64,000 nt of DNA from Marthasterias glacialis (taxonomy: Eukaryota; Echinodermata; Asteroidea; Forcipulatida; Asteriidae): positions 5,297,227 to 5,361,226 of the forward strand of contig OU452232.1 in NCBI GenBank assembly GCA_911728455.2, written 5' to 3'. The first letter of the stretch is position 1. Each line of letters starts with the position of its first letter. Positions 46,873 through 60,900 of the stretch are shown here, piece by piece. The position numbers and the translations under genes were made by a program. The notes under the pieces were generated by a model. That model saw nothing but the letters and a program-made list of their open reading frames with translations. It had not been told where the DNA came from and ran no database searches.

Positions 46873-47721
46873 TTGCTCCAGATAAGGCATCCAGAAGATG
46901 GTCAGACTCTTGCCTTCAAACTACATGGTACAATTTACACTGAACCCAAGAAGCTCATGGTACATGTACATAAAGTACATGTACCGTAGTGCTTCTGTTT
47001 TTCTACTATTGTTCACACTCACGTGCATTGTACATCTGGGTCGTCAAAATTTGATTTGAACTTGTGGAATAATGCAGTTTTTCTGGGTTTTTTTTTTATT
47101 TGAATGGTACAGTGTACGACTCGCGTTTTAATCAACTCAGTCATGTTGTCAGTACATACTGTACACTTTCATATGCACGTATGCATCCCACTAGCGACGA
47201 GCTAGAGTGGTTGCAGCGTTTGACCGAGTGCTAAAAGCAGCCTCTAAAAAAGGTCATTCATGAGGTAGCGTACAGTATTGTCAATAAAGAAAGAAAAGTA
47301 ATTTACCTGTTGTGAATGTGAGTGCACTGTGCGGTCTATTGGATCTTGAAGAGCCAATCATATAGGACAGGTGCACCAGCTGGCCGCAGTATGTCAACAT
47401 TCAGAGAAGCATTCACTGCTTTGTTTGTTGGGTCAAATATTATCGATTCCGAAGGAAGCGACCTAACTTATTACTCTGTGCAAGGCATGCAAGGTGCTTT
47501 TTATTAAAAAATCTGATGCTGTTAAAATTTGAGTGGTCCAGTAGACAAATATCGAGTAAAACACCCATGATAGAAAAAAAAAATCATATCCAGGTCCGAG
47601 TACAACAGAACCCCTCAAGAATTCTCTTTGTTCGCCGACTTTTTACCATGATGCATAGTACATGTGCACACAAAATGTTCACCAAGACCATCTGACCATG
47701 TAGACATATCTTGGCACATGT

Positions 47722-48025
47722 ACAGCAGAGTGTGGGTTTGAGTCCTAGTCTTGACATTTGTGTCCTTTTTTAAAAGCAAGACACTTGACCATTATTGCTC
47801 TGTCCTTCGGATGGGACGTAAAGCAGTAGGTCCTGTGTGTTGTGTAATGTAAGTAAAAGAACCCAGTACGCAAAGACTAGTGAAGGGATTTGCCCCAGTA
47901 TTTCTGGCAATGGCTGCTAAATGTGTCTCATAAGTCAAAAACCTGTCTTGTGGTGTGTACTACACTGTACATGTAAGTGCTTTGAGATGACCTTTGATAA
48001 ATCACTATGTAAAAACTTATTATTA
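47722..48025 (+). mobile_element. SINE family C, lacking the start of the head
   Basis: CAGCAGAGTGTGGGTTTGAG (box B region), GGATGGGACGTAAAGCAGTA, AAGGGATTTGCCCCAGTATT and a TTATTATTA tail at about 48018. Confidence 0.75.
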
Positions 48026-48100
48026 TTACAAAAGCTTTGGCAGGTACATGTACCATGTGTGGCTTAAGTGCAAGGGATCTTGGTAAAATTGATCAGGGAT

Positions 48101-48258
48101 TAAGCCCGGTTCGTACTGTACTGTACTTCACAAGAATTGCGAAAGTGAAACAAATTTACTCGAATCACAATTGAAAAACAGTGCATACGGAATTGTTGCC
48201 CCACCAAAATTCGCTTTGCATTTGCTTTCTCATGAAGTACATGCATAAACCGGGCTTT
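48101..48258. mobile_element. 158-bp MITE, AAGCCCGGTT family, complete
   Basis: Ends TTAAGCCCGGTTCGTACT and AACCGGGCTTTA are inverted. The inner parts share CACAATTGAAAAACAGTGCA and AAATTCGCTTTGCATTTGC with the truncated copy at 1877. Confidence 0.75.
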
Positions 48259-48464
48259 AGAATCACCCAGTACCATGAGTATCTACTAGACCGTACAGTA
48301 CACTGCACGTCTAACATGTATGTACATGTAGGTCTTGACATTGAATTCTTTGTGGTACAGTACACAATGTCTGGATTTCAAAGACTTGGTATAATCATTT
48401 AACACAGCTGACGTGTATCTCCGCAAACATTTCTCGAGCTAGCAAACGGGCGATGCTGAAATGC

Positions 48465-48770
48465 ACCATTGTGTAAAATCGGAATATCCGAACAAAAGTG
48501 GTCCGAACATTCCACTGCTGAGTGTGCACAGAGGATGCACATGCCCTCTCACACTTCTTTTCACCCACACAAATAGGGCAGATGGCACTGAATATTTTGC
48601 CAATTTTTGGCTATTGTGATGGTTATATTGTTTAATCCCCCAATTTCAGACCTTCAGAGGTTTAGCAATTCTTGGTGGATGTATTTAAAAATTTTCTTGA
48701 TTCCTTCAATTCCGAGAAAATGGCTGGACGGGAAAAAATGGAAGACTCCCGGCGGAAAGGGGTTAACTTT
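48465..48770 (+). repeat. Dispersed repeat family E, abutting the MTMR9 first coding exon
   Basis: CACCATTGTGTAAAATCGGA, CTTTTCACCCACACAAATAG, TTTTGCCAATTTTTGGC and GGACGGGAAAAAATGGAAGA. It ends about 45 nt before the exon start at 48815, so the branch point and polypyrimidine tract lie right beside it. Confidence 0.65.
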
Positions 48771-48814
48771 TTTCTAAACCACCTTTGGTCTTTTCTTTTG
48801 TCTTTGTTTCCTAG

Positions 48815-48990
48815 TTGTGAGAAGACCCGTTGAGTTTCATGCCATGGAGTTTGTAGAATTTATCAAGACTCCCAAGGTAGACAGCGTGGTCCTCCACCGG
48901 CCGTTCTATCCCCCCATTGAAGGGACACTCTGCTTGACGGGACATCATCTGATTCTGTCCTCCAGGAAAACAAACACTGAGGAGTTATGG
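48815..48990 (+). CDS. MTMR9: MTMR9 first coding exon (with 29 nt of 5' UTR)
   Basis: The exon appears to begin after TTTCCTAG (ends 48814); translation starts at 48844. Encodes 49 residues of the PH-GRAM domain up to TEELW, with a GTAGGT donor at 48991. The frame is open upstream to the splice site, so an N-terminal extension cannot be excluded, but the match to vertebrate MTMR9 starts at this Met. Confidence 0.9.
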
Positions 48991-51900
48991 GTAGGTTTTA
49001 TTTAGAGATGCACACCTTATTAAAGCATTATGGAAGTGCTTGCGTCAAGTACATGTTCATCTAACATTGCGCACTCTGTTAGTTTCTTCCACTGTTCTCT
49101 GTCTGCTGCTGTGTGCTGGGTGTGTCTGTCTTTGATGTTGAGACCTGTGACTGTCAGTTCATTGTTGACTCTTTTCAGCCATGTTGCTCGTTGACCACCT
49201 TTTGGCAGCTTGTGTTTACGGATACTTTCCATAAGTGCTTGCTTGGCCAGTGTCATATTAAATAAACTTCCATTGACCTTAGTGTAAACTCCCATTAACT
49301 TCATATTGAAAAAGTCCTTATCCGGGAGTTTCTAAGTTATGAGTAGAATGAAAATTGTAGCATGAATCTTGATCTTCCATTTTCTTTTGTAATTTTCATA
49401 GTTTAGCCATTGAAAATTGCAGCCAATTATCCCCAGATAGAACCAACCACCAAAATGTATTTTTCCCCAAACAAGCATGCTTCCATTTTTCCAACGCATT
49501 TGTCCAATTGCCAAGCCAAAAAGGACCCAATTTTAGTGCACAAAACTTTTCACAGGTTTCCTCAAAAGTTACAGCACATCGTTGCATTTTGCAAATTTTC
49601 AAGACAAATAGCAGCGAAACATTATCTACCCTTGAAAAAGAAAACAGCATTCATGTGTCTGTGATTCATTTTGATCATTGATGTGAAAAAGCCCAGCCAT
49701 GCAGTGAGGGTAAGATTGGATTCACACACAATTTCCTGGAAGGTGACAGCACCCTCATGACCATGCTCCAATGGCATCATGTGCATAAAGGTCTACTTAC
49801 GTATGTACAAAATGAGCTTTGCACCCTCATGTAAAGCTTGTTCCCAGTTTGAATGGTTCTAAAATGCAAGCAAGCAACTTACGAAAAAAGGGGGAGCCTT
49901 GAGAAAAACTAAACTGGGTAACCCTTCGTGATGGTACAGTTATTTGTAACTCTTCTGGTAATGATTCTCAATATTTCATTCACAGTAAGCTTTACTGGCT
50001 TTGAGAAACTTGTAAAGAAAAGATGATGAAGAAATGTTTAAGTTTTAGACGGGAAAGAAAACCCGAACGGGGGGAAACTCTTGAATCCGGTAAGGACGGA
50101 AAACCCTGTACACATGGGAGGCACTCCAGTCTGAGGCAGGATTTGAACTGGTAGGGATCACAGACATGACAGAGGTGAGAAGCAGTAAGCCACTAAGCCA
50201 ACCCGATTCCCTAAACGACTGGCTTGGCACAGCAGGCTTGCTTGAACTGTCTGAAAAAAATGAAATAAACACTCGGGGGAAAAAAAAATCAACTGTGGTA
50301 TTAAAATATTGCAGGATCACAGGATTTGTCTCCCCTCATCCCTGCCTTGGGAGATGTGTTTAGTATTACCCCTCATCCCCTCTCTGTTTTTGTACATGGT
50401 GTGCCTGTACGTGTATGGCCAGGCAGACACCTGGAAGACTAAACAGAGTGTTACTTGGAACTACGCTTGGAACTTGGCCTGAAGCGAGAGACATAAACGG
50501 CTTCTTGTAATCCGGTAGTGATCGGGGTGATTTGGAACAGCACCAGTGAGGGTAGAGATGAATTGAATTGAGTTGAATTAAATTCTTTCTACTCTACCAA
50601 ACAGTCTGATCCCTCTTTGTTACCTGGAGGGAGGAAGGACTATAGTAATGTGATTGAATCTCTTCAAGGCATGTGAACCAGACAGACCTTCTGGTTGGAG
50701 CGTATGAGCGGCAATACATGTAGTTTAATATGAGGTTATTGACACGGGATCCTTAACAAAATATTGTACAAGTTGGTGTGAAACATACTCGAGGCGTTTT
50801 ACAAAACATCAGGCGGGGGAATTACACAGAGGTCATGACGGCCAAGGCTTTATGTTGACCCCGGTCTTGGCCATGGTGTCCCTTCAAAATCGTCCCCTTG
50901 CAAGGCCTAATTGGCTTCAAAGATTTTCATCTGTAAGTGCCACTTTCAAAATGAAAATGGCCTTGCTCCTTCACAGATGAAATTCAAGGTGTGGTACACA
51001 ATAATTAATGCATTAACACTGTATTTCAACTGAAATTTAATTCAGGGATGAGTTTTCTGTAGCGCAATCAGTATGCTGTCTTTTCATTGTTGACATCAAG
51101 AGATTTGTCTCGCTTTTCACCGCTAGGCGTAAATGAAGCTGGTTTTTAAAAACAACCCTGGTTTCATCACCTGAATTGATGATAAAGAATAGGATTTGGG
51201 TTTGGTCCCTTACAGTGATGTGCAATATTAGCACTGGATACTCGGTGCTTTTCGAGTATTGAAGAAAACAACAATCCACAGGCTGCTCAGGTGGGATTCG
51301 AACCCACAACCCGCAGCATTCTAGAGCTGATGTGTTAATCACTAGAACACCGTGCATGCCTGGCATCGAGATCCTGTGTCAAATCCTGTAATTAGCAGTG
51401 GGAACTGCAAACAATTTAATTAATGTAATAATTGCATCGGAATAAAGAATAGGCCTATTATTTGAGTTTTACCTTTACATCAATGTGTGATACGCTTTCC
51501 GAGTCCTGGGGAAAAATCCACAGTCGACTCAAGTGGGATTAAAATCCATGCCCCCGACATTCAAAGAGCAGAATAATAATGTATTTATTATGGTCTTTTT
51601 CAAGCCAAGTACACCCCTCAAAGCACTTTACAATATTATTACCTCTGCTCGTCGGGCCCTAAGCATTCCTAAAAACCATCTCAACTCCTGAGGAGTATAC
51701 AGCACAGGCATCTGAATGGCATGAATCATAATAGTAATAATAATAATACAAAGTTTTTATATAGCGCTTTATCACAGCTGCAAGGTATGATGAGTTACGT
51801 TTTTGAAGTATGAGACCTGTTCCTTTACATAGCACCATGTAACGGTTTACAAAGTGCTGTGGCGCAATCTGCAGCCGATCAAACCAGGAACAACGGGGCG

Positions 51901-54900
51901 AACCCCTTCTCTTTGCGATAAGTGTCATTGGGTTCTTTTACGTGCATTGCACAACACACGGGACCAACGGCTTTACGTCCCATCCGAAGGATGAAGCAAT
52001 GATGGTTAAGTGTCTTGCTTAAGGACACAAGTGTCACGACCGTGACTCGAACCCACACTCTGCAGATCAGAAACACCAGAGCTTGAGTCCGATGTTCTTA
52101 TCCGCTCGGCCACGACACGCCACATCAATGAATGAGCACACACTGTACATGTAGGTTGCTAATCATTCACATCAACAATCTCTACCCTCGCAGGTACCCA
52201 TTCACTCCTGGGTGATGGAAGCAATTATCTTAAAGGATCTTGCTCAATGACACAAGTGTCATGACCAGGATTCAAATCCAAACTCTGGTGACTTGGCCAC
52301 CAAAACTTGAGCTCGATGCGCTAGACCTCACAGACACTACATTGTATACGCCACAACTTAACCAATGAATAAACCCTCTGCTTTATTATCCAGTGTTCTA
52401 CATCATGGACAGTGCATGTACTTTTTTTTGTCATTGCAGCTTCTTCACAGCAATATAGATGCGATTGAGAAGAGATTTGTGGGATCCGTTGGCCAGCTGA
52501 CGATCAAGTGCAAGAACTTCATGATTATACAGTTGGATATCAACGGCATGGAAGAATGCCTCAATATTGCCAGCTCCATTGAGATGCTCTCCAACTTAGG
52601 TGAGAACTGGAAAGGTCTACTGAGGATATAAAGTGTCTGACAGAGTCCAATATTTAATCTGTTTAATATTTTAAGAAACGTGTCTAAAGATAAGTGTCAA
52701 AATTGTCATGGAAAGCTCTGATGACTTGGGGTGGTTCTGAAAAGAACCGATGGGTTAACTACTTGACTTTTCGATCAGTATGCTCTGATCGTCTTCAAGA
52801 GAATGCCGGACATGCTGCATTAAATTAGATTGTAATGAGTACGATGTTGTACCCGGCCCATTACACATGTTACAAATACATCTTCAGAGATACAACTTTT
52901 CCAATTTTAATAAGAAATCCGACTTTTAAAAAAAAATTCTCCCAACAATAAGACTTTTTTTTCTGACCTCTCCCCCGATCTTATTATTCCAATTTTGAGC
53001 CTTAAATTAATTAAGTTTAAATCTGTAAACTTTGGAAAACGTCATTGTCTAAAAAATAATAACCCATCTGTGTCGCATTTCTAATTTTAACCTCTTCGTT
53101 GGTGATTACGCACTTTCTCTAGTGAAAGCACGATTTCCATCTTCATAGTTCGATTTGCGTGTTTTATGACTGAGGATAAGTTTAAACATGTGAGAAACTT
53201 CGAGAAGCTGCGTAGCAAACAAATTGTATCCTGTCAAAATTTACATAAATTTTTACATGTACCAATAGAGGGTATGCACAGCTGTTTTTCCTTCAGTAAA
53301 CTTACGGCCGTTTTGACCTCAGTGAGGGCGCTGCTTGTACATATCTCTATGGGACTCATGACGTCAGACGCATAAGGTCTATTATTCTCAGATTTTGTTT
53401 CTGTCTTTCCAAAATGGACCAGTTTGTAAACTGTAAGGAAAGATATTGAGAAGGGTGTGAACATGGTGAAGGGTAAATGGCAGTGATGAAGATGGGGACG
53501 GGATGGCAATTGGTGATTTGCTTTCATCCATGACAGCTGCAGGTTAAATCTGTTTGTGAATTGTGGATTGCATGGATGACTACTTTGGAAGATCAGTCAA
53601 ATGCAAATGAATGTGAGCCTCTTTACGATATGTATGATAAGATTCGTCAATTTTTTGTGCAATTTTCCTTTTGCCACTGTGTCTTGGAGCCCCCCAGCCC
53701 CCCCCCCTCCCACCCTCCAACCCAAAGTGAGGTTGCCATAGCTGATGCCCGGGTTGTGTTGACCAAACTCCAGGCAGTAACTTTTACCCGGCAGCCAGCA
53801 TAAGATCTTTCTGATTTTTTTTTTTTTTTTTTTTTTCTGACTTTAGAAGATCAGTCAAATTCGAATGAATGTGAGCCTATTTACGATATGTATGATAAGA
53901 TTCCTCAATTTTTTGTGCAATTTTCCTTTTGCCACTGTGTCTTGGAGCCCCCCCAGCCCCCCCCCCCTCCCACCCTCCAACCCAAAGTGAGGTTGCCATA
54001 GCTGATGCCCGGGTTGTGTTGACCAAACTCCAGGCAGTAAATTTTACCTGGCAGACAGCATAAGATCTTTCTGATTTTTTTTTCAACAGTCAGTCAAATC
54101 ACAGCATCTTGTCCTCAATTCACTTCACACCGATTCCACAATAGATCTTTCTCACTGACGTCAAATTTCTATAGCAACGCAGGTGCTGCCGTGTTGGAGT
54201 ACTATGTACATGCAGGATACGTACGCGTAGTGTCATCCAGCATTGCGTTTGTGCAGCTCTTGTAACGCGTGTTCAAGACATACAGCGTTTAAGTACAGTA
54301 CTCCAGCGTGGCGAGCAATAAAATAGTAACATCATCTGAGAAGGGTCGGTCCTTGTCATTCACAGCTGAATCCCGTCTCCCGGTCTGTAGAGTTTGAGTC
54401 ATATTGACTTTGTGTCAACCTGACATGACATCTATCATTCTGTGTGGACATTGTGGAAGGGAAGGATTTAATCTAATCTTCTAATTAATGGTGAAGTTTG
54501 CTGGCAGGTTATTTATTCAGCTTCGCTATTCACCATGCCTCGGAAAATGTCTAAAGTCCAAACAAGGCCATTACAAATCTCTAATCGAATTTTTCTGTTT
54601 GTTTATATTTGACATATAGGTTTTCCGTGACATGTACAATTTGCCCAGAATGTTGCTGCATACATTATGCTTGTACATTGTACATTTTCTAAATGTATAG
54701 TATTGAGAAGACCTAGACTGGCGTCTGAGTCCCCTCAATCTTAACTTGTAGGGCGTACAGAACTTACATGTAGATTTAAAGTTGAGGAATGTTACGACCA
54801 ACTATAGGACTGGACATGTCCACTCAAACATTGGCCATAGTCCAGTAGTTTTTAGCACATCGGGTATAATCCCACAACTGAACAAGTCCTACAGTCTTTT

Positions 54901-57900
54901 CTACACATTTTTGCAAATTTATCAGTGTACATTGAAGATTTGCAACGTCCAAACTCCTCTGAAAAGAAAGCAAGTTTGATTTTGATTTTTTTTTTTCAAA
55001 TATATTTTCTTAGTTCTTTTAACCAGCAGACCCAGGATGACCTGTATTCACGCAACTATTGCCTGAGCCAACAAACGGAGGTCATGTAAACACGCCATTG
55101 TGTCAAATCGGAATAAATACTAAAACAAAGGTCACCCAAACATTTTGTTTAGCAGCATGCAAAGAGTATGCTGTCACCGTGCAGTGCTTTGTTTCACCCA
55201 CACAAAAAGGTCAGATTGTGGTGAATATTGTGCCGATTTTTTGTGGCACTTTCAAAATGAAAGCCCTAATAATCAATGAAAAGTGTTTTCTTTTCTTTTT
55301 CTTAAAGAGTCTGTGACTTTAACGTATCCATTCTTCTACCGTCCGATGGCCGACGTCCTTGAGGATGGCTGGCAGGCATTCCTCCCTGAGACAGAGTTTG
55401 CCAGGATGACCAGCGACGACTGGAGACTCTCATTTGTCAACAAAAATTTCCAGGTGAGATTTTATCCACTGGAGAACGATGGAAATACATGAAGTTGTTG
55501 TTGTTAAATTTTCAACCAAAAGCTTTAAAACCCTAACCACCATCAGGTGTTTTCTAAATCTAAATTTTGACCCCCTTTGTGACAGTGTGTTTATGATGTA
55601 GGCCAATAATTAACTATTTTGTCTTTACTGAAAGGTTTGTCCTACCTACCCGCAAGCAGTGGTAGTACCCAAAAATATAGATGATGACTGTATCATGCAG
55701 GCTGCTGCATTTCGCCAAGGGGGGAGGTTCCCGGTCCTCAGCTATTTACATGCATCAAACGGGGTGAGTTTAATCTTAACTACAGTTGACAGTGTGGTTT
55801 AATTTTGTATGCTTCAGCCATACATGTATTGCTGGAACACAAGCATACTTGTATATGTAAGTATTTTATACACACATGTACATGTACATGTAGTTAATGG
55901 TGTCACGTTTATATTCAACCATTTGGCTGAAATTAAGGTCGGGTAGGTAAATCCACCTGTTATAAATTAATAAAAAAAGTGTTCTTAATAGAGCCATATC
56001 AACAATGCATCAATAAAAAACGGTTCCGGTCATTGGTAATTTTTGAGCATGTGTTGATCATTCTCAATGATGTTTTCAATCTAGCCTCTATTTTCGAACA
56101 TGACTCCCCTAAATACATGGCACTACAATCTTGATCCAATAACTTTTTTGTCAACTTTTAGTTTGCTCCCCAAATCTTCATGTTCGTTTGGGAACTGTTT
56201 TAAGCAATCTGTACCACTTAAATCTTGATCTAAGATTCTAATCTTCATGTTTCTATCACCAGTGACCCTCATCGGTATGTATTCTTTGGTGTGTCTAACC
56301 ATCCATGGTCTAACTTGTTTATTAAAAAAAAAAGGGGGAATTTGCTGTTGGAAACTGCTTACCAGCCAAAAATGACCTGATTGTATAAATACAAAAGTTG
56401 ATAACGGCCTCACGTTTCAACCCTAGCAGAGTCTCTTTCTCAAAGGCTAAATGACAACACAACACAACACACACATTCGTGCATCACCATTATGTCCGAG
56501 GACTTCTATTGTTAATTCTATTGTTCCTGTACTGAAGCAATCTCCATTGGTTTTGTACACAAATGGCATCCGAGGACCCATGAAAACAAAGAACTGACTA
56601 GTGAGGACCTATTGTCCCTATTGTAAAATGTCCTCGGAGCATATGGTCAAACATGCACACCCGTACATGGACAAGTATATGAAACCGTTTTCACACTACC
56701 CAGCCAATTCCCAGGAAATAAAACCCCAGGAAATTCCTGGGGATTTTGACCCCACCGCCACCCCATGTTCGTTTCACACTTTTCCTACGAAAAATGCACA
56801 CACAAGATGCTAACCCAGGCATGCCAGGGGTTATCTGGCTTATTCCTATAAGCCCATGCAAGGTAGCTATGTCTCAGGAAACTCAAGTGTGACAAGGTTA
56901 AATAAATTTTCCCTGAAATTTCTAGTGAAATTTGTGTACTGTGAAAGGAGTTGAAGTGTAACAGAAGTAGTCAGGTAGAGAGAGAGTGAAAGGAAATGAG
57001 CCTAAACAATGTTTGTATTTGTTAACATCAGACCGTGATACTTCGGAGTGGACAGCCTCTACCAGGCCCTAATGGGAAGAGATGCAAGGAGGACGAGAGT
57101 CTACTCAACTCAACGCTAGGCATCGGCAAGAGAGGTTATATCATTGATACAAGGTCGTACAACTCTGCCGTCAACTCCAGATCAAAAGGTGAAAGGGCAG
57201 GGCCAGTGGAAAGAGATACTAAAGACAGACACAAAATAAATTATGGACACAAGTCACAGTGATATTTGTTTTTTTTTCCTTTAGGCGTAATGCAACCATT
57301 GTTTAATGTCATGGAGAGGTTTGTATGGAACAAGCAAAACCGTTTTACAAACTTGCTGAACACAACTGAGATGTATGTACATTGTACATGTACCTTAGAT
57401 TTATTATTTTGTATACAGGAATTTTCTGAGGCTTTACTTGGGCCTTGACCCAAAACGGTGCACTTGATTTTGTTCAAACATCCTGTCCTGCACTCGCAAA
57501 ACTGTGGTGCAAAAATATTTTACCTTGGTAGAGTTGGGTTTGTGTTTACATCCAGAATAGTTTAAGTGAGATGCGATAGCAGTGCAGTTTTAAACAAGGG
57601 CGCCATGTAACATAATGTTTGTATGATCTCACTCCGCCACAGTGAAGATAATTTTGAGAAGTAGAAGTCCCCCGAAGTTCCCAATCTACTCCATGGCAGT
57701 AGACATTAGCAAGCTGGACAAGTTTTTATCTGAACTAGTTATTCTCCCGATGTTCCCAATCTACTCCAAGGTAGTAGACAAACAGCAGAACAAGTTTTTA
57801 TCTTCACTGGGATAGTCTTCGGATTTCCCAATCAACTCCGCAGCAGTAGATAAATAGCAGGCTGGACAAGTTTTTATCTGAACTACTGTAGGTTCATGTA

Positions 57901-60900
57901 GTTCTCCCACTTTCCAAATCTACTCTGCAGCAGAAACAAACACCAACCAGGTCAAGAACAATTCGATGCAGCAAAATCAATGGGAGACTTTTGAGACAAT
58001 AGCGGGCATCCCACAGACTGGTCCTTTTCCATTGTTTTCATCCCTGAGAACAATGGAAAAGGACCGGTCTGTGGGACGCCTGCTATCATCTCAAAAGTCT
58101 CCCATTATCACATGGTGCTACTGTGAACCAAATTCATATTTTTTTGAATTTTATAAAACATTTTTTGCACTAACACAGTTGTTTCAGACCTTGTTAATCC
58201 ATCACCTAGTTTTACCTGAGCATGATGGATTCGTCGCTACACAACACCGACACTACCTGGCTCTTGTCCAGCTAAATGTGTTTTGTTTCTTCTGTAAGGA
58301 ACTTGACAAATAAGTTAGTCAGGTTTTCACCGTAATTCCTCTTGTTTTCATCTTTATTTCCTGTAGACTACTATGTGGGTAATCAGGATGTACAGGAAAA
58401 AGCCTGAGTTATTTGCCTAGGGGGCAGAGCGTTTCACGGTGGCGTCAACATGTCCCTGCTCACTAGGGTCAAGAAGTCCAGGCATACCCAGCAGTTTCTC
58501 TTTCTACAGCCTCTAAGATGTGACAAGATGATGTTGTCTTTCATTTTCCCAGATAAAGCATGCCATTCACATGTCCTCAACATTTTATTCTTTCTTAGTG
58601 TGTGCTCTTATAACACAGTTTTTTCATTTTCCGTTTTGATTTAATTTGCTGTACCGTGTTTCCCTCCCTCGTTTTTTGGTTTTCGTTTAGATTTTTATTT
58701 GATTCTCTTCCCACCAGGTGGGGGCTTCGAGACCGAGGCTCACTACCCCCAATGGAGGAGGGTGCACAAACCTTTAGATAGATTCAGCAGCCTGCAGGAG
58801 AGCCTTACCAAATTAATGGAGGGTAGGTGGATACTCAAGGCCCTGTGATGCTGCTGTAGTCTCATACACTGTAGAGTGTGCAAGTCTCAAGTGTATTTGA
58901 AGATTTTGGGGAACCATGTCAATGGACATTGCTTTAATGTGTAAAAACAAAAAAAGGAAAGTCTGTTGTGAACCAATTTGGTTTATCAGGCTGGTGTTTT
59001 TATCTGGTTTCCTTGATGACGAGAATATTTCTATTCCCCATTGGTGACAGTCTCTCATCGCAGGTTACTCCACAGCTGTCGCCGGTACCCATTTTTACTC
59101 CTGGGTGGAGACAAGCAATTATGATAAAGTGCCTTGCTTAATGACACAAGTGTCTTGACTGACCAGGCCAGGATTCGAACTCACATTCTGTAAATTACAG
59201 AGCTTGAGTTCACCGCACTAGACCGCTCGTCTCCTCTAGACACCCCATGCTTTGATTTGTATAGGAAGCAAAATTGTACACTTTAATGGGCCCAACATTT
59301 AAATACCAGTGAGACTTCCACAATCTATGGACATGTCTGGCGTACGATTTATCAGGGCTCTTCTTAGTTTAAGTTGATTTTTGGGTTGTTGTTGCTGTTT
59401 TGTTTGTTTTTTTCATTTTTTATTTTCATGATGCAGAACAACAAAATTAATCTTGAGCCATGACAAATGTCATTTTAGGATGAATAGTCCAAACAAAGGT
59501 CTTGAGAGAAATTGACCTGGGATGGATTTCACAAAACTAGTCCTAACTTAGGACTAGTCCTTACTTATGACAAGTCCTATAAGTTAGGACGAGTTACTCA
59601 TCCTAACGCGACATAAGACTAGTTTTAGCACCTTGTGAAATCCACACCTGGGGTGGATTTCACAAAGAGTTGAGAGGCGCCTTATCTCGGGATAGGTCGA
59701 GTAACTCGTCCTGATTTATAGGACGAGTCATAAGTTAGGACTAGCCCTAAGTTAGGAGTAGTTTTGTGAAATCCACCCCTGAACACCGAAATGAACATAC
59801 TTTTTATAAATTTTCATTCAAATCTGAAAACGTCGCTTACAGTTCAACAGGCAACAAAGAAATACACCATAGATTTCCCCTGCCTTCAAAATCTCTTGAA
59901 ATACAAAAACTGACCATCCAGGGAAGAAACAATTGTGTACGATCACATTCCTGACATGTACAGAAGGAGGTACAACATTGGTGACAGTCTCTCATCAAAA
60001 ATATCAATTGTCAACATGATCAAAGTCTTGTCGTAAATTACCATGTCAATTCTATATACCATCATTTTCCATTTAGGGTAAGGCATTGCAAAGGGGACAA
60101 AAAGCACTGGAGAAAATGCAAAATACAATGAACGCATGGCAATTAATATATCATCTGTTTATGATCACTTTTACTGGTAGCGCATTGTTCAGTGATCTTG
60201 TGCTTGTATCCACATGAATAGATAAGACTCTTCATCAGCTGTTCATCAAGTAAATGTATTTCTTGTCCAAAGTTATAATTCTTGTAACAGCAAACTGCCT
60301 CGTTTCGTTTGATTAAAATCCCACTCACATACACAACAAGAAAGGTATTTCCCAGGTGAAAAAAAACAATCAAGGATATGTGTTATTAAAGTAACTTGTC
60401 CACCATTTGAAAGTGTGTTAGTAACCCTCCTGTATGTGCATACACAAAAATGCAAAAAAAGGGATATTTTGGGGGGAATTTTTTCAGTGTCTCAAACGAA
60501 AGTTTATACTCTTGGCTAAAGGAAAATAGCCATTTAATATTTATACTAATTTATGGGATCATTTACTACTGTTTGACAATAGTAAATGGGTGGGTGGCAT
60601 GGGTGGCTTGTGCATAAAGCGCTCGCCTCTCACCACTGTGTCCCTGGTTCGATTCCCGCCTAGAGACATATGTGAGTAGAGTTGTGCGTTGGTTCTCTCC
60701 TGTGCCCCGAGGGTTTTCTCCAGACTATCCGGTTTTCCTCCCTCCCGAAAAACCAAACACTTTCGATCTCAGGCTGTGCTCCGTGGTCATATATGGGTTG
60801 ATGTGGCTGGCTGCCAAAGGCGCCCTTGAATGCCTGCAGCTCGAACACGTGTAGCCGCGTCCTTCGCAATTCAGCTTCTCAGCTGCCAGTAAGGATGATT

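Larger units (their letters stand above)
25272..48814. other. Repeat-rich interval between divergent genes, no convincing exon
   Basis: Both flanking genes point outward, so both promoters and the MTMR9 5' noncoding exon(s) should be here. Supported contents are the repeats listed separately. The rest (for example 30160-31440, 36110-38330, 40520-42350, 42510-44160 and 44380-46130) is A+T-rich single-copy-looking DNA with scattered TACATGTA words and homopolymers (C-rich run 30353-30375, T run 41971-41995). Open frames here are short and match nothing I know. Confidence 0.55.

Noticed and set aside
47322-47507. Possible MTMR9 5' noncoding exon near a CCAAT (AGCCAATCAT)
   Set aside because: Only a single promoter-like word and a weak GTGCTT donor; transcript data would be needed.
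51290-51362. Minus-strand tRNA-like sequence
   Set aside because: Good T-arm but an 8-nt anticodon loop and an unpaired acceptor stem; it is the head of a SINE.
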